Shown here piece by piece: positions 55,031-64,000 of a stretch of DNA of 64,000 nt. Under the pieces are notes generated by a model. It saw nothing but the letters and a program-made list of their open reading frames with translations. It made no database searches and had not been told where the DNA came from. Source of the DNA: Bacteroidota bacterium (lineage in GTDB: Bacteria > Bacteroidota > Bacteroidia > Bacteroidales > F082); NCBI GenBank assembly GCA_009773165.1, contig WOUZ01000006.1:186001-250000 (forward strand). The letters run 5' to 3'. The stretch's first letter is position 1, and each line of letters begins with the position of its first letter. The position numbers and the translations under genes were made by a program.

Positions 55031-56818
55031 CTAATCCAACTTGAGAATGGCAAGAAATGCCGATTGCGGTACTTCTACGTTACCAACCTGGCGCATACGT
55101 TTCTTACCCTTCTTCTGTTTTTCCAACAGTTTCCTTTTACGCGAAATATCACCACCATAACATTTGGCAGTAACGTCTTTTCTTAAGGCTTTCACTGTCT
55201 CTCTGGCAATAATCTTAGCGCCGATTGATGCTTGAATTGCAATGTCAAACTGCTGACGCGGAATGAGTTCCTTCAGTTTTTCGCACATCCTTCGGCCAAA
55301 ATTATATGCATTATCCCTGTGTATCAATGTAGATAAAGCATCAACAGGCTCACTGTTGAGAAGAATATCAAGTTTTACCAGATTTGCCCGCTGATATCCT
55401 TCGATATGGTAGTCGAAAGAAGCATACCCACGTGAAATGGATTTTAATTTGTCGTAAAAATCAAATACAATCTCACTCAATGGCATCTCAAACGTAACTT
55501 CAACACGATCAGAGGTAAGATAAACCTGATTTTTCATGACACCGCGTTTCTCAATACACAGTGTCATAATATTACCAAGGTATTCCGACTTAGAAATAAT
55601 TTGAGCAATAATGTAGGGTTCTTCAATGTAATCCAACTTTGTTACATCAGGTAACCCACTTGGATTATGCACTTCCAACATTTCACCGGAAGTGGTATAT
55701 GCCTTGAACTGGACATTGGGTACAGTTGTAATAACATCCATATCGAACTCCCTGTCGAGACGCTCCTGAATGATTTCCATATGCAGCAATCCAAGAAAAC
55801 CGCAACGAAATCCAAAACCTAAAGCAACTGATGACTCCGGCTCAAATACAAGGGAGGCATCGTTTAACTGAAGTTTTTCAATTGACGCTCTCAGTTCTTC
55901 ATAATCATCGGCATCTATAGGGTAGATACCTGCAAATACCATTGGTTTAACATTTTCAAACCCATCGATGGCAACCTGACTGGCTCTGCCAACGTGAGTA
56001 ATAGTATCGCCAACTTTTACTTCTTTACTCGATTTAATCCCAGAAATAATATATCCAACATCACCCACCGACATCTTCTGCCGTGGAAACTGTTTCAATT
56101 TCAATACTCCGATTTCATCTGCGTGATATTCTTTTCCGGTAGCCATAAACTTCACATGGTCATTAGATGACATGGTGCCATTCATGATTCTGAAATAGGC
56201 TATAATTCCTCTGAAAGAGTTAAAGACAGAATCAAAAATCAACGCCTGAAGTGGCGCCTGAGGATCACCTTTCGGTGCAGGAACACGATGAATAATGGCG
56301 GCCAAAACTTCATCGATTCCAAATCCTGTTTTTGCACTTACCCTTAACACATCTTGGCGTTCACACCCAATTAAATCAATGATCTGATCTTCAACTTCAT
56401 CGGGCATAGCACTTTCCATGTCAATTTTGTTAAGGACAGGAATTATTTCAAGATCATGATTCAGAGCAAGATATAAATTCGAAATTGTTTGTGCCTGAAT
56501 TCCCTGGGTGGCGTCAACTACTAATAAAGCACCTTCACAGGCTGCAATGGATCGTGAAACTTCATATGAAAAGTCCACATGTCCGGGAGTGTCAATTAAA
56601 TTTAGGATATAGTTCTTGCCTTCAAAAGGATATTCCATTTGAATGGCGTGACTTTTTATTGTAATTCCTCTTTCGCGTTCAAGATCCATGCTATCAAGCA
56701 CCTGATCCTTTTGATCGCGCTCGCTCAAGGTATGTGTTTGCTGTAATAATCGATCAGCCAAAGTGCTTTTACCGTGATCGATATGGGCAATTATACAGAA
56801 ATTTCGGATATTCTTCAT
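55031..56818 (-). CDS. lepA: Elongation factor 4 (back-translocating GTPase)
   Basis: 595 residues from ATG 56818 (typical length), starting [20 protein letters not shown]1 AHIDHGKS, G2 [11 protein letters not shown]3 DTPGHVDF, G4 NKID and G5 are in order. Domains II, III and V follow, and the LepA-specific C-terminal domain includes [26 protein letters not shown]. It binds ribosomes and is thought to act in stress or initiation/assembly. No upstream lepB in this window. The stop abuts that of gtrA on the other strand. Confidence 0.95.
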   Translation of the reverse strand: MKNIRNFCIIAHIDHGKSTLADRLLQQTHTLSERDQKDQVLDSMDLERERGITIKSHAIQMEYPFEGKNYILNLIDTPGHVDFSYEVSRSIAACEGALLVVDATQGIQAQTISNLYLALNHDLEIIPVLNKIDMESAMPDEVEDQIIDLIGCERQDVLRVSAKTGFGIDEVLAAIIHRVPAPKGDPQAPLQALIFDSVFNSFRGIIAYFRIMNGTMSSNDHVKFMATGKEYHADEIGVLKLKQFPRQKMSVGDVGYIISGIKSSKEVKVGDTITHVGRASQVAIDGFENVKPMVFAGIYPIDADDYEELRASIEKLQLNDASLVFEPESSVALGFGFRCGFLGLLHMEIIQERLDREFDMDVITTVPNVQFKAYTTSGEMLEVHNPSGLPDVTKLDYIEEPYIIAQIISKSEYLGNIMTLCIEKRGVMKNQVYLTSDRVEVTFEMPLSEIVFDFYDKLKSISRGYASFDYHIEGYQRANLVKLDILLNSEPVDALSTLIHRDNAYNFGRRMCEKLKELIPRQQFDIAIQASIGAKIIARETVKALRKDVTAKCYGGDISRKRKLLEKQKKGKKRMRQVGNVEVPQSAFLAILKLD

Positions 56819-57033
56819 TGTCTGCAAAATTACAACATAAAGTGCAATTTTCAGAATTGAATATGCAAAAAAGATTTACGAGCTATCTATTTGATATTAA
56901 AACAGATAACTGTAAAACAAACATGCTTTCATAAAAGTCAGTCGACTTGACTATTCTTTTAAACATACTTAAATCAGTTCGTTAGAATTCGAAACTTATA
57001 TTTATAGATTCCAAGTATGTTCATTTAGTATGA

Positions 57034-60000
57034 CTAATAATAATACCCTTCCTCACGGGATGTTAGCTCAACAGGATAATGACCCAAATAAATATTACCC
57101 AATGTTCCGTCAATGGAAATTTTATCGCCAGTGTATATCCTTCGGCCATCAAGATCGCTGGATTTATTCTGCTCATCGACTAACATGCTTGAACAGTTTA
57201 CAACACATATTTTTCCAAGCCTGACAGCTGTAACAGCAGCATGAGAGGTAGCACCACCACGCGCGGTCAGCAAACCATCGCAAGCAAAGATCATCCCAAT
57301 ATCATCAGGTACCGTATCTGGCCTTATGAGTATTACATGGTCATCCGGATAGGTTGTACGCAACATTTCTATATCCTTTTCATCGAAAGCAGCAATACCA
57401 TTCATTGCTCCTCCCCCGATTCCAATGCCTCTTCCAAGTAGAACCATTTCATCAGGTGATTTCAGAAAAACCATTGTTTCCTGACTGATATCCAGTTCCT
57501 GATCACGGGTTTGAAGGATGTATAAGTCATCAGGATTTTCCGATTCAAAGGTAAACTCGATTTCCTGAGGCGAATAGCCATGATTCTCAGTGAGGTCGGA
57601 GGCCAAATCGAAAAGGCGCTTGTAAATTGCAGGATACTGTGTCTGCAATGAAGGACCTTGCAAATCAGCTTGTTTACGCTGAGTTTCGCTTACAGGCATT
57701 GGCTTGACAAGTCCTGAAACAATATCTTCGCCCTGACTGCGAGAGGTGAAATCACCATATAAATGAACCCCGGGGCGCCCTCTTTTTGGATTTTGTGTAA
57801 ACAGAACCCCTGTACCACTATGATCGTGAAGATTGCCAAAAATCATCTGCTGTACTATTACTGCAGTGCCCCAGTTATCAGAAATCTGTAGATGTTTGCG
57901 GTAAACGTAGGCGCGCTCTGACGACCATGACTCGAAAACAATGTTAATGGTACTCATAAGTTGCTTGAACAAATTCTGCTCAAGATCGACAAATTTATCG
58001 GAGAGCACTTTCTTGTAAGCCAATGCGATAGATCGCATATCAGCAGATTCAAATTCAACTTTATTGCCAACTTTCAGCCTCTTTTTAAAATCCGACATCA
58101 CCTTATCGAAAGTGTCACGATCGATTCCATGCGCCATACCCCAACTTTGAAGCAATCTTCGGTATGAATCCCAAACCGACCAGCTATAATTTTGCAGGTT
58201 GCTGATTTTCTCAACAAGTTCGTCGTTTAACCCAACATTAAGAATCGTATCCATCGCTCCTGGCATTGAGATAGCAGTTCCTGACCTCACAGATAACATT
58301 AGCGGGTTGGATGGATCTCCAAATTTTTTCCCACTTAATCGTTCAATACGAGCTATTTGCCTATGTACAAGTTCATGCAACTCTTTGCGCAAAACCCCTA
58401 AAGCCATTATTGTTGTATTTCTTCTAAAAACTTCGGAAGTAATAACGAAACCAGGTGGCACAGGGAAGTTTTTCAAGTAGAGGTTTTTTAAGTGATAAGC
58501 TTTGCTTCCAAGAAAAACCTGATTATCCATTTTTGGTGTTCGTTCATCTAAAGGACTTATTACCAACTCATTATTATATGTCATAATATCATTGATAAGG
58601 TTTTTATCAAGTTTATCCGACATATTTCCCAGTGAATAAAGTATCTTGGAGATGAAATTATCCAGAGGTTGAACTAAAAAAGCTTCAGCAATAACGTCTC
58701 TGTGAAACTCTTCCGATTTTTTAACGAGCAATTGGTTCATCTCCTTCTCCGATAAAGTTTGTGAAGGATCAAACAACTGAGGAACAACAACTTTGAGCGG
58801 ATATTCATAAGATTTTAAAAAATGCTTGATGATGATCCTTCGGATATCCTGAGCAATAAATTGAAAAATATTAATGTACTGATCGAAAGAGAAGCTACGC
58901 GATGTTAAGCTGTACTTAAGCATCTGAAGGTTTGAATTAAAGCTCTGATTGGTAATACCATCCAACTCCAAACCCTCCCTGAAATAATCAAGAATGACGT
59001 AAATTTCTTCAAGAGTTGTAGCAGATATATAATCAAGGTTGATGCGTTCCACCACCTTTTCCATTAAGCGTGTCGCCACTTTCTCCAAACGGAAGGTAAG
59101 CCCAAGAGCTTCAAATTTGTTTTCACGATAAACACCGTACATTGATGGAATGCCTATAGCAATGTGGCGTTTATGATAGATATTTTCCCAACTTTCGCTT
59201 TCCTCAGGATTAAAAATTATCTTGCGAAGGCGGTCCATAAATGAGTAGATGAGTCGAAGAGAACGTTTAAAATCGTTATTTTTCAATGCTTTATCCAGTT
59301 TCTCGATCTCAACCTCAGATATGAAAGGATATCGCTGCAGCAACTGAATGATATTTACCGATTCAAAAGAGTATTTTTCTCTTAAATGTGCATACAGGCT
59401 ATGGATATCGTGGAGGCGCTCCTTATCGTGCTGATTACTTTCGCCAAGCTGATGGAGTAAACTATCAAAAGCCTTTTGCGACAGCATGAGAAGCCCCTCA
59501 GGGTCCGACTGATTTAATACACACAGTTCTTTAAGCATGGAGTGAATTGGAGCAAACCATTCACTTTCTTTATCAACAGCGTTGTAGACATTATGCGGAA
59601 GGAATGGCTTCAGCTTATCTAAATTTCCATCAAACCAAAACTTAAAAATCTTCAATGTCAACCCGATGAGTGTATTATTACTTTCGGTATGAACTTGCTT
59701 TCGAAGAAAATGTACAAGTTTATCCTGCCTTCCGGATATTTCATCCATTGTGGTAGTTACCTTACGTATCTCACCCTCGGCTCCTATTTCGTTGAAATAG
59801 ACAGGAAAAATCCGTGTCAGCTGTTTTACTTTCTTGTAATATGGGGCAATGTTTGAGTTTAAAACTTTTGTGATTTCACGCTGAAAGAGATCTGTATCAC
59901 TAATAAAGATGCCGCCTAACCTCAAATTTACAATCAAAGCACTTAAAAGTTTTTCCATACCTGATTGTGACGATTCGATCAGCTGAAGCCAAACTCTTAT

Positions 60001-61155
60001 ATTCTTGATATGATTTGTATTAACACTCAATTGCCAGTCCTCATCTACATAAACCGTCCCCGGGCTTATAAAACCAAAGCCGATTAGTTTCTTTTCAAAA
60101 TGGTTGATGAGTTCTTTATGTTCACTCTTATCAATGTCAATTACTTTTAAACCAAGCGTTTGCAAAAAGTCAAGCACTGCAGATGTATGACTTAACTTCA
60201 TCTCATCGGCCAGGTTAAAGATAAGGTCCACATAAGGCAGTACTTCGTCCTCCTTGAGCTCATCCATTGTCTGACGTATCAACTTATCCAAGCTCCAAAT
60301 CAGCCGTTCGCCAATAATGTCCATGCCTGGCAGATGAAGAAGGTAAAACACATACTGGAATTTGTGTATGAACTGATTTAGCAAATCGGCAGATGCTGCG
60401 AAACGCTCAGCAATTGATTCATAAACAGTAAGATTACTCAGCAGATCACTTGATTTTAATGACAAACCAAGCTGTAACCGTAGCTCTTCAAAATATACTG
60501 AACCCAATTGTTCAGCTAATTTCAACGCTTCTTCGTCAAGAATCTGATTGTTTTTTTTAATCCACAATTCTATTGCAGAACTTGACTCCCAGAAATCATA
60601 ACATGAGTTAAAGACCTTCATGATGAATTGATGAATTTCTGACTCATAATCTGAAATCGCTGCAACAGAAGGCAGATACCTAACGAGATATTTTGTTGAC
60701 AGATTGTAACTTAATGTATTGACTGATATATTATTATCGAGAATTGAAATGGCAGGAAGTATCAGCTCCTGATGTCGCGGGTTTTTCTTCATAAGGAGTG
60801 AGATAAACTCCAGAATCGTCCTGATAATTGTTGTTGTGAGAGGCACAGGTAATCGCTCACCCAGCATCTTTTCCAGCATTTTCAAAGGTATCAGCAACGC
60901 ATTTGCCGGAATCTCATCTTTGGTATAAAACCATAAATCAGTAATAAGAATTTCACGAAGTTCTTCAATAACAAACTTCCGGTTCGAAAGCGGATGATGG
61001 TATTCAGTGATGCAATCGTTTGCACGTTTTTTTATTCCGAAATAGCTTACTGATAGCTGTATGAATTGCTGATGTTCTTCAGGTATGTAAATATCTCTGT
61101 ATCTGGTCTCTGCGAGGTTTGCCTCCAATGCTTTAGAGATAAATTGTTCACTCAT
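57034..61155 (-). CDS. Large PEP/pyruvate-dikinase-like protein (ATP-grasp plus phosphohistidine domain, no PEP barrel)
   Basis: 1373 residues. Residues 1-880 are helical, without recognised motifs, and make up two thirds of the protein. From about 885 a PPDK/PEP-synthase ATP-grasp domain follows (FLGSKAYHLKNLYLKNFPVP, SVRSGTAISMPGAMDTIL, QMIFGNLHDHSGTGVLFTQN, EFTFESENPDDLYILQTRDQE). Near the C-terminus is a phosphohistidine swivel domain, LTARGGATSHAAVTAVRLGK with His1305. It ends at residue 1373 without the PEP-utilising TIM barrel, so it cannot be a standard PPDK or PEP synthase. The phosphoryl acceptor is unknown. Divergent from gapA. Confidence 0.82.
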   Translation of the reverse strand: MSEQFISKALEANLAETRYRDIYIPEEHQQFIQLSVSYFGIKKRANDCITEYHHPLSNRKFVIEELREILITDLWFYTKDEIPANALLIPLKMLEKMLGERLPVPLTTTIIRTILEFISLLMKKNPRHQELILPAISILDNNISVNTLSYNLSTKYLVRYLPSVAAISDYESEIHQFIMKVFNSCYDFWESSSAIELWIKKNNQILDEEALKLAEQLGSVYFEELRLQLGLSLKSSDLLSNLTVYESIAERFAASADLLNQFIHKFQYVFYLLHLPGMDIIGERLIWSLDKLIRQTMDELKEDEVLPYVDLIFNLADEMKLSHTSAVLDFLQTLGLKVIDIDKSEHKELINHFEKKLIGFGFISPGTVYVDEDWQLSVNTNHIKNIRVWLQLIESSQSGMEKLLSALIVNLRLGGIFISDTDLFQREITKVLNSNIAPYYKKVKQLTRIFPVYFNEIGAEGEIRKVTTTMDEISGRQDKLVHFLRKQVHTESNNTLIGLTLKIFKFWFDGNLDKLKPFLPHNVYNAVDKESEWFAPIHSMLKELCVLNQSDPEGLLMLSQKAFDSLLHQLGESNQHDKERLHDIHSLYAHLREKYSFESVNIIQLLQRYPFISEVEIEKLDKALKNNDFKRSLRLIYSFMDRLRKIIFNPEESESWENIYHKRHIAIGIPSMYGVYRENKFEALGLTFRLEKVATRLMEKVVERINLDYISATTLEEIYVILDYFREGLELDGITNQSFNSNLQMLKYSLTSRSFSFDQYINIFQFIAQDIRRIIIKHFLKSYEYPLKVVVPQLFDPSQTLSEKEMNQLLVKKSEEFHRDVIAEAFLVQPLDNFISKILYSLGNMSDKLDKNLINDIMTYNNELVISPLDERTPKMDNQVFLGSKAYHLKNLYLKNFPVPPGFVITSEVFRRNTTIMALGVLRKELHELVHRQIARIERLSGKKFGDPSNPLMLSVRSGTAISMPGAMDTILNVGLNDELVEKISNLQNYSWSVWDSYRRLLQSWGMAHGIDRDTFDKVMSDFKKRLKVGNKVEFESADMRSIALAYKKVLSDKFVDLEQNLFKQLMSTINIVFESWSSERAYVYRKHLQISDNWGTAVIVQQMIFGNLHDHSGTGVLFTQNPKRGRPGVHLYGDFTSRSQGEDIVSGLVKPMPVSETQRKQADLQGPSLQTQYPAIYKRLFDLASDLTENHGYSPQEIEFTFESENPDDLYILQTRDQELDISQETMVFLKSPDEMVLLGRGIGIGGGAMNGIAAFDEKDIEMLRTTYPDDHVILIRPDTVPDDIGMIFACDGLLTARGGATSHAAVTAVRLGKICVVNCSSMLVDEQNKSSDLDGRRIYTGDKISIDGTLGNIYLGHYPVELTSREEGYYY

Positions 61156-61196
61156 AGTCCATGAATTATTGGTTCATTTATGTTACGATTTTTCGT

Positions 61197-61204
61197 ACTT
61201 TTGA
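61197..61204 (+). promoter_or_regulatory. Candidate -7 promoter box for gapA
   Basis: TACTTTTG, an exact TAnnTTTG match, 68 bp before the gapA ATG. The intervening leader has no ORF. Confidence 0.5.
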
Positions 61205-61272
61205 TGGGTAAATTTAATGATATATCCGAAGATTCAAGGTTCGATAAATAAACTTTTATAAAAAAATTCATT

Positions 61273-62280
61273 ATGTCAAAGATTAAAATCGCCATTAACG
61301 GTTTTGGCCGTATTGGAAGAAATGTTTTCAAGATTGCTGAAGAACGCAGCAACATTGAGATCGTTGGTATCAACGACCTCACAAGTACTAAAGTTTTAGC
61401 TCACCTGCTCAAGTATGATTCAACACAAGGTCGTTTCAACGGCACAGTAACTTTTGATGAAAACTCAATTACTGTAAACGGAAAACGTGTTCCTGTAACA
61501 GCTGAACGCAGTCCGATTAACATTAAATGGGCAGTAGCTCCTGATGTTGTTGTTGAGTCAACAGGCATTTTCCGTTCAAAGGAAAGCTCAAAAGGTGGAT
61601 ATGGTGATCACTTGAAAAACGGCGCAAAAAAAGTAATCCTTTGCGTTCCTTCAAAAGACCAGATCGATGCTACGATTGTTTTAGGTGTTAACGACAACGA
61701 TCTGAAAGATTCTGATCAATGCGTTTCAAATGCCAGCTGTACAACAAACTGTCTTGCTCCTGTAGCCAAGGTGTTAAATGACCGTTTTGGCATTGAAAAC
61801 GGAATGATGACAACAATTCACTCCTACACCAATGACCAGGTCATCCTTGATGCACCTCATGAAGATTTACGTCGTGCCCGTTCAGCTGCCTTATCACAGA
61901 TCCCAACTTCAACTGGCGCAGCCAAAGCAATCGGCCTGGTTATCCCAGAATTGAGCGGAAAGCTTGATGGACTTGCTGTTCGCGTTCCCACACCAACAGG
62001 TTCCCTCGTTGACCTTGTTGTTAACCTTAAAACTGAAGCTACAAAAGCAGAAATCAATGCTGCTATTAAAGAAGCTGCTGAAGGTCCAATGAAAGGAATT
62101 CTTGAATACACTGAAGATGAAATCGTTTCAATCGACATTGTACACAATTCTCACTCTTCAATCTTCGATGCCAAATCAACGATGGTAATGGGTAAAACTG
62201 TAAAGGTTCTTTCATGGTACGACAATGAGTGGGGTTATTCCTGCAGAGTTGTTGACCTTGCTGAAAAATTCAAATTGTAA
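61273..62280 (+). CDS. gapA: Type I glyceraldehyde-3-phosphate dehydrogenase
   Basis: 335 residues, standard length. NAD-binding GFGRIGRNVFK at 10-20, Asp35 in INDLTS (NAD-type), catalytic Cys156 in SNASCTTNCLAPV and His in HSYTNDQ, all in their usual places. Glycolytic and gluconeogenic enzyme, cytoplasmic. It is divergent from the large dikinase-like gene (118-bp gap), so the two may share regulation. It ends at a strong terminator shared with the convergent M23 gene. Confidence 0.97.
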   Translation: MSKIKIAINGFGRIGRNVFKIAEERSNIEIVGINDLTSTKVLAHLLKYDSTQGRFNGTVTFDENSITVNGKRVPVTAERSPINIKWAVAPDVVVESTGIFRSKESSKGGYGDHLKNGAKKVILCVPSKDQIDATIVLGVNDNDLKDSDQCVSNASCTTNCLAPVAKVLNDRFGIENGMMTTIHSYTNDQVILDAPHEDLRRARSAALSQIPTSTGAAKAIGLVIPELSGKLDGLAVRVPTPTGSLVDLVVNLKTEATKAEINAAIKEAAEGPMKGILEYTEDEIVSIDIVHNSHSSIFDAKSTMVMGKTVKVLSWYDNEWGYSCRVVDLAEKFKL

Positions 62281-62300
62281 TTCACTGAGTTACACCAAAT

Positions 62301-62338
62301 AAAAAGAGGCTTTTCTGATTCAGGAAAGCCTCTTTTTT
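62301..62338. terminator. Bidirectional intrinsic terminator between gapA and the M23 gene
   Basis: AAAAAGAGGCTTTtCTG pairs with CAGgAAAGCCTCTTTTT (one mismatch), and T runs occur on both strands. It sits 20 bp after gapA and 45 bp after the M23 peptidase stop. Confidence 0.85.
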
Positions 62339-62382
62339 ATATATTGTTTTTCAAGAGTTCAAACTAGCTCAATAAAAGCAAA

Positions 62383-63678
62383 CTAAATATCCACTTTTGA
62401 TAAATCATTTGACTTTTGTGCACTTGCAAAATCAATCTCTTCAAGCAACTTGCGTAACTCCTTTTGCCTTACATCAACGATGGTGTTGAAAGCAGTCATA
62501 TATTTTTCCTCCACAGGTTTTGCCGGAGGTGATTCAACTGTAAGTGGATTCACAGGCTGGCCTCCCTTGAAGAAACGAAAATCGAGATGAGCTCCTGTGG
62601 ATAAACCAGTACTTCCAACATAGCCAATAAGTTCACCTTGAGAAACTTTTGATCCCTCACGAATTCCCGGTGCGAATTTTTGTAAGTGCATATAAGCGGT
62701 TGTATAAGCGCTGTTATGCTTGATGTACAAGAAGTTACCTGCACCGCCTCCTTGATATCCCTTACGTGTAATAACCCCCTGACCAATAGCGTACACCGGA
62801 GTACCAGCCGGAGCAGCATAATCCACACCATGATGAGGACGGCTGTATTTAAGAATCGGATGATATCGGCTGTTGGTAAAATGAGAGCTTATCCTGCTAA
62901 ACTTCAACGGAGCTTTTAAGAATGCCCGCTGAAGGCTTTGACCTTTTTCATCAAAATAATCGCCCTCTCCATCTTGCTCAAAATAAAATGCAAACTGATC
63001 TTTTCCATAATGGTTGAACCGGGCTGAAATAATTTTACCAACACCTACTGGCTTGCCATCGATATACTTACGCTCATACATTACCTCAAAACGATCATTC
63101 TTTTGTATGCCAAAAAAGTCGACTGTCCAGGCATAAACATCCGAAAGTTTAATGGCAAGGTCGGTTTCATAGCCATTCCCAACCATAGCGTTCCATAAAG
63201 AGGAGGTTATAATGCCATGCGCTGATTCAATTTTTGTTTCAACAGGTTTAGTGCCCCGATACGCATAAAGAGAGTCTCTGAGACTATAAACAACGTAGTC
63301 AGCCGGACTAATTTCATAAACGAAATAGTGTGGCTGCCTTAATGAATCGTTGCCAAGCATCATGAAGTAATTATTTCCTGCTTTGATGCGCTTCACATCA
63401 AATGTTGACCTATAATTTTTTGCAAGGTATTCGATCGTTGAATAATCAACATTGTATTGCATTAAAATATCCGTCAAAAACTGATTCTTTCCGATACGAT
63501 GCTGAATAACCTCCAAAGAATCGATTTGTATCTCAAAGAGATAGTTCGGTTCAGGTATTTCCTCGGTAATTACTTCTGGCTTTTTGGTGTTGAAATTGCA
63601 CGATGATAACAAAATGACACTTAAAAAAACGCTAAACTTTAATATCTTGAAAAAGGGATTTTCGAAAACATTTCTCAT
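62383..63678 (-). CDS. M23 family (LytM-type) peptidoglycan endopeptidase, lipoprotein
   Basis: 431 residues from ATG 63678. A lipoprotein signal with LLSSCN (about Cys27) comes first, then an N-terminal OapA/NlpD-like region (about 35-270) and the LytM domain (about 280-390). Visible metal ligands are HHGVDYAAPAG (HxxxD) and YMHLQKF (His). The final motif is GAHLDFRF: the usual HLH is HLD, so Asp stands where the second His is expected. This variant is frequent in this clade as far as I recall. It probably cleaves peptide cross-links during growth. Convergent with gapA. Confidence 0.87.
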   Translation of the reverse strand: MRNVFENPFFKILKFSVFLSVILLSSCNFNTKKPEVITEEIPEPNYLFEIQIDSLEVIQHRIGKNQFLTDILMQYNVDYSTIEYLAKNYRSTFDVKRIKAGNNYFMMLGNDSLRQPHYFVYEISPADYVVYSLRDSLYAYRGTKPVETKIESAHGIITSSLWNAMVGNGYETDLAIKLSDVYAWTVDFFGIQKNDRFEVMYERKYIDGKPVGVGKIISARFNHYGKDQFAFYFEQDGEGDYFDEKGQSLQRAFLKAPLKFSRISSHFTNSRYHPILKYSRPHHGVDYAAPAGTPVYAIGQGVITRKGYQGGGAGNFLYIKHNSAYTTAYMHLQKFAPGIREGSKVSQGELIGYVGSTGLSTGAHLDFRFFKGGQPVNPLTVESPPAKPVEEKYMTAFNTIVDVRQKELRKLLEEIDFASAQKSNDLSKVDI

Positions 63679-63792
63679 CAAATCAATTATTTAAATACTG
63701 TTATCGAACAGTAAAAGAAGATTAAAAACAAGCAACCGTCATATGCAAAAATAAAAATTTAGTGATACACATGCTCATAAAAGTTCCCAAAA

Positions 63793-63829
63793 CACAAAAA
63801 AAGACCCAATTGAGTCTCTTTTTGTGCAA
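63793..63829. terminator. Imperfect hairpin upstream of the M23 gene and past the 2-oxoacid oxidoreductase gene
   Basis: AAAAAAAGAC and GTCTCTTTTT pair with one mismatch around an 8-nt loop. It lies about 20 bp past the stop of the minus-strand gene at the window edge, which it probably terminates. Confidence 0.5.
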
Positions 63830-63849
63830 TTTTAAGAGTAAATTTTGTT

Positions 63850-64000
63850 TTACATGTTTTTAAGAGCAAATGCTCTTCCGTGCTGTAATGCTTTAATATT
63901 CAGTAGAATAACATCTTCTCCTTTGCCATCAAAGATCTTACGAATCGCATTTTCAATCGAACCCGGTTTCAACCCCAAAAAAGGAGATGCTGCACCCAAA
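63850..64000 (-). CDS. 2-Oxoacid:acceptor oxidoreductase gamma subunit, C-terminal end
   Basis: Only the last 49 codons are in the window. They read LGAASPFLGLKPGSIENAI then RKIFDGKGEDVILLNIKALQ, ending HGRAFALKNM. The LGAASPFLGL block followed by a helix and the N-x-K-A-x-x-x-G ending fits the gamma domain of pyruvate, 2-oxoglutarate or indolepyruvate:ferredoxin oxidoreductases. Because the protein ends with this domain it is probably a stand-alone gamma (KorC-like) subunit. Substrate and subunit type need the missing part. Confidence 0.55.
   Translation of the reverse strand, partial: LGAASPFLGLKPGSIENAIRKIFDGKGEDVILLNIKALQHGRAFALKNM

Overview
This window comes from a chromosome of a Bacteroidota bacterium, most likely class Bacteroidia. 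The supporting signs are a carboxypeptidase with a type IX secretion (T9SS) C-terminal sorting domain, a TonB-dependent receptor with a carboxypeptidase-regulatory-like N-terminus, a complete-looking menaquinone locus, an NfeD protease, TAnnTTTG-like promoter boxes in place of Shine-Dalgarno-led starts, and moderate to low GC. I saw no tRNA, rRNA, CRISPR array, transposase or integrase.

Region 1 (1-14.7 kb) lies entirely on the minus strand. It holds the N-terminal part of a secreted GH13 amylase, then the menaquinone genes (thioesterase, menF, menD, a 399-bp gap filled by a repeat element, menB, menA, menC, menE), then a TonB-dependent receptor with an S9 lipoprotein peptidase, and tcdA with a TatD-like gene.

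Region 2 (14.7-25 kb) is accessory in character and still entirely minus strand. Two roughly 400-bp near-copy intergenic repeats flank a LysE-type exporter. They are followed by a DUF2490-like/PepSY-like pair, a conserved small protein, a WD40 protein, small membrane proteins, two GNATs, a DinB-like protein coupled to a broken monooxygenase gene, a slipin and a subclass-A2-like beta-lactamase. Four repeat-bearing intergenic tracts (A-D) all sit just 3' of a gene. They are built from shared short words that appear in different order and orientation.

Region 3 (25-46 kb) has mixed strands: cydAB, two tandem HMG-CoA-lyase-family genes, a 5TM-LYT/five-PAS hybrid kinase, NfeD, ACP phosphodiesterase, a cNMP-binding protein ending in a lone H-box dimerisation segment, a T9SS-sorted M14 carboxypeptidase, dapA with a partner of unknown function, an MBL hydrolase, xseAB, a second hybrid kinase and an AbgT transporter.

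Region 4 (46.9-64 kb) holds guaA followed by a five-LysM plus periplasmic-binding-protein fusion and a MORN-type lipoprotein, a DUF1648 protein, an M28 peptidase with GtrA, lepA, a 1373-residue ATP-grasp/phosphohistidine-domain protein of unknown substrate, gapA, an M23 peptidase and the C-terminal end of a 2-oxoacid oxidoreductase gamma subunit.

Together the genes describe a menaquinone-respiring organism with a high-affinity bd oxidase, a glycolytic core and extracellular or periplasmic peptide and glucan degradation. The strongest leads for something undescribed are the mosaic repeats at gene 3' ends, the 1373-residue dikinase-like protein and the cNMP/H-box protein without an ATPase domain.
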